NCBI GenBank assembly: GCA_905182985.1
Contig: CAJJDN010000063.1
Coordinates: 405,132-469,131 of the forward strand
Reading direction: 5' to 3'
Source: Paramecium sonneborni
Lineage: Eukaryota > Ciliophora > Oligohymenophorea > Peniculida > Parameciidae
DNA: 64,000 nt
The position numbers and the translations under genes are program-made. The notes under the pieces were generated by a model. The model did not search any database, was not told the origin of the DNA, and saw only the letters and a program-made list of their open reading frames with translations. Positions 62,616-64,000 of this stretch are shown here, in pieces. Position 1 is the first letter of the stretch. Each line of letters opens with the position of its first letter.

Positions 62616-62982
62616 TCAAACCACTGTATAAACTAAAGTCCAAGTTAATAAAAATTCACCTATTGATGCTCCTAAACCTTCAGTATATATTTCTGTATTC
62701 TCTATTTTATCTTCATCAACCTAATTCTATTGAATATTTTACTTATTTATATTTAAAGACATAATAGTATGAAAATCCCATTGATATAAATAAAAATCCC
62801 AAAATTGTCAATATTCCTTATAAATGTAAAAATCCCGCTGTTAATCCTAAAAGAACTGAAACTACTTGTCTCACAAAGAAAAGTGCTGTTTTTATTTAAC
62901 CTGAACTTGCTTAATCATTTGTTGATAATGAAAAACTCAAAAATTCACCTATTGACTAAAATCCTTCCTTTTTTAAAGGCAT
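62616..62982 (-). CDS. RAB5IF/EMC6-like (Rab5ip family) membrane protein, 114 aa
   Basis: An intron of 22 nt (62721-62742) leaves 115 codons. After a polar N-terminus (MPLKKEGFQSIGEFLSFSLS) come VRQVVSVLLGLTAGFLHLQG and ILTILGFLFISMGFSYYYV, two adjacent helices with the R-Q-x-x-x-x-x-x-G-x-x-x-G spacing of the Rab5-interacting/EMC6 family, then GLGASIGEFLLTWTLVYTVV as the third. RAB5IF acts with ER insertase components in membrane-protein biogenesis; EMC6 is a related subunit. The length and charged loop (YKQVDEDKIENTEIY) fit RAB5IF better. Start is 35 bp from the divergent Yippee ATG. Confidence 0.8.
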
Positions 62983-63017
62983 TAAATAATATATATATAA
63001 TTAAAAATTAATCTAAT

Positions 63018-63434
63018 ATGGGAAGAATTATAATTGAATACCTTGAAGGTCAAAAAATTTATGCATGCAAAAAATGCAATGTACATCTTTCAAAATCAAA
63101 TTACTTATTTTCTAAAGTAATTCCATGAGTTTAAGTTTTAGTAATTCACAGGAACTTCAGGAACAGCCTTTCTATTTGATAAAGGGTAAAAGTCTTATTG
63201 ATTATTAAAGAGTTAATTATTTAACAGGAAAACCAGAAGAGAAAAGGTTAAGAACTGGTTTACATACTACACAAAATATTATTTGTATTAAATGCTAAAC
63301 TTATCTCGGATGGAAATATGTAATTTCATCAATTACAATATTTTAAGCTTTATGCTTACGAATAATCTGAAAAATACAAAGAAGGTAAAATCATTTTAGA
63401 AAAATTGTTTTTAAGTAAAATTAAATGGAATTGA
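63018..63434 (+). CDS. Yippee-type zinc-binding protein, 112 aa
   Basis: Introns 63117-63141 (25 nt, TAG), 63186-63210 (25 nt, AAG) and 63320-63347 (28 nt, AAG) leave 113 codons. The Yippee fold is evident: YACKKCNVHLSKSNYLFSK (first CxxC), FTGTSGTAFLFDKG, VNYLTGKPEEKRLRTGLHTT, IICIKCQTYLGWKY (second CxxC), and the C-terminal EKYKEGKIILEK. The four Cys bind one zinc. Yippee proteins are highly conserved, related in fold to Mis18 and the cereblon CULT domain; their role here is not determined. An intact, standard-length member. Confidence 0.95.
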
Positions 63435-64000
63435 TGTCTAATATGCTTAAAATATGTTAATTATAAATTTAATTATATCATTCTATCGATAAAACTCTTT
63501 TATTCATACTGTTATACTTATATTAATGATAAAAATTTAATCCTATATTAATGATATTAACACTTAATATCTCTAAAAATGTTGTTTAAATTTACTATAA
63601 TTCTAAGATTGATGTAATTACAATAGTTATTTATAAAATAGAATAAACTAATGATTATCTAAGTGAATTTGCAATTTATCTAAGAACCTCATTTTTATAT
63701 TGCCATTTGCAATTCCATTAAGGATTTTTATTTAATTTAGAAGTTTGAATAATGAAAAATATGTAATTTAATCCACAAGATATCCAAAATACTATTTTTA
63801 CAGATAAGTGATCTTTTTTATACTGTTAGTATTTCAAATCAAATGTTATGTATGTTTTAAGTTATAATAGGCAATTTACTTACAATATTATTTAATAGAT
63901 CAGTAAGGATAATGACAAAAAGGCTAGGTCAAACAATTAGTATATTAAAAAACTACAATAAAAATATATTCATTACTAAATAAAGATAAAAATGCCAATT
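63435..64000. other. AT-rich stretch to window end
   Basis: I see no supported gene, repeat or structured element. Confidence 0.55.

Overview
This window is AT-rich, gene-dense nuclear DNA from a ciliate, most likely the macronuclear genome of a Paramecium of the aurelia type. Long conserved reading frames are littered with TAA and TAG in place of Gln and end only at TGA. Coding is interrupted by very short introns, mostly 20-34 nt, usually starting GTA and ending TAG or less often AAG/CAG. Genes lie on both strands with little DNA between them. No rRNA, tRNA, CRISPR array or bacterial-type operon was seen.

Layout. 0-11 kb: a repeat-rich N/Q/D/K protein, coiled-coil proteins, a TBC-domain gene with a damaged frame, a C2-like membrane protein followed by a thioredoxin-like protein, and an intact bubblegum-type acyl-CoA synthetase. 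11-16 kb: a decaying ABCC transporter that also contains an assembly duplication. 16-23 kb: a SANT/Myb protein, a gene-poor stretch, a heat-shock factor, and a PHD + SP-RING (Siz/PIAS-like) SUMO ligase. 22.5-29 kb: a very large channel gene that appears to carry two polycystin-type channel units in one chain. 29-40 kb: a coiled-coil protein broken by an assembly gap, a very large TmcB-like membrane/PAS-like protein and another coiled-coil protein. 40-42 kb: kelch-like and kinase-like remnants. 42-51 kb: an SCP/FCP1-like phosphatase, a PX protein, a putative N-myristoylated protein and several unknowns. 52-60 kb: a second heat-shock factor, a CAMK-like kinase and tightly packed unknowns. 60-63.5 kb: a run of small conserved genes: selenoprotein W (in-frame TGA as Sec, with a candidate SECIS), ribosomal protein L27a (uL15), a membrane RING-H2 ligase, a RAB5IF/EMC6-like protein and Yippee.

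The assembly needs care. Two blocks of about 1.0-1.2 kb occur twice, each pair separated only by N (one N at 13245; 162 N at 30878-31039). I read these as unmerged contig overlaps. At least seven otherwise intact genes have one single-base frame break, nearly all at or beside a homopolymer, which points to consensus errors. By contrast the ABCC locus and the 40-42 kb remnants show loss of key residues as well, so they look like true pseudogenes.

Most functions here are housekeeping, signalling, ciliary/membrane and regulatory; no pathway links neighbours. The most interesting items are the selenoprotein with its SECIS, the double polycystin channel, and the extreme closeness of neighbouring start and stop codons.
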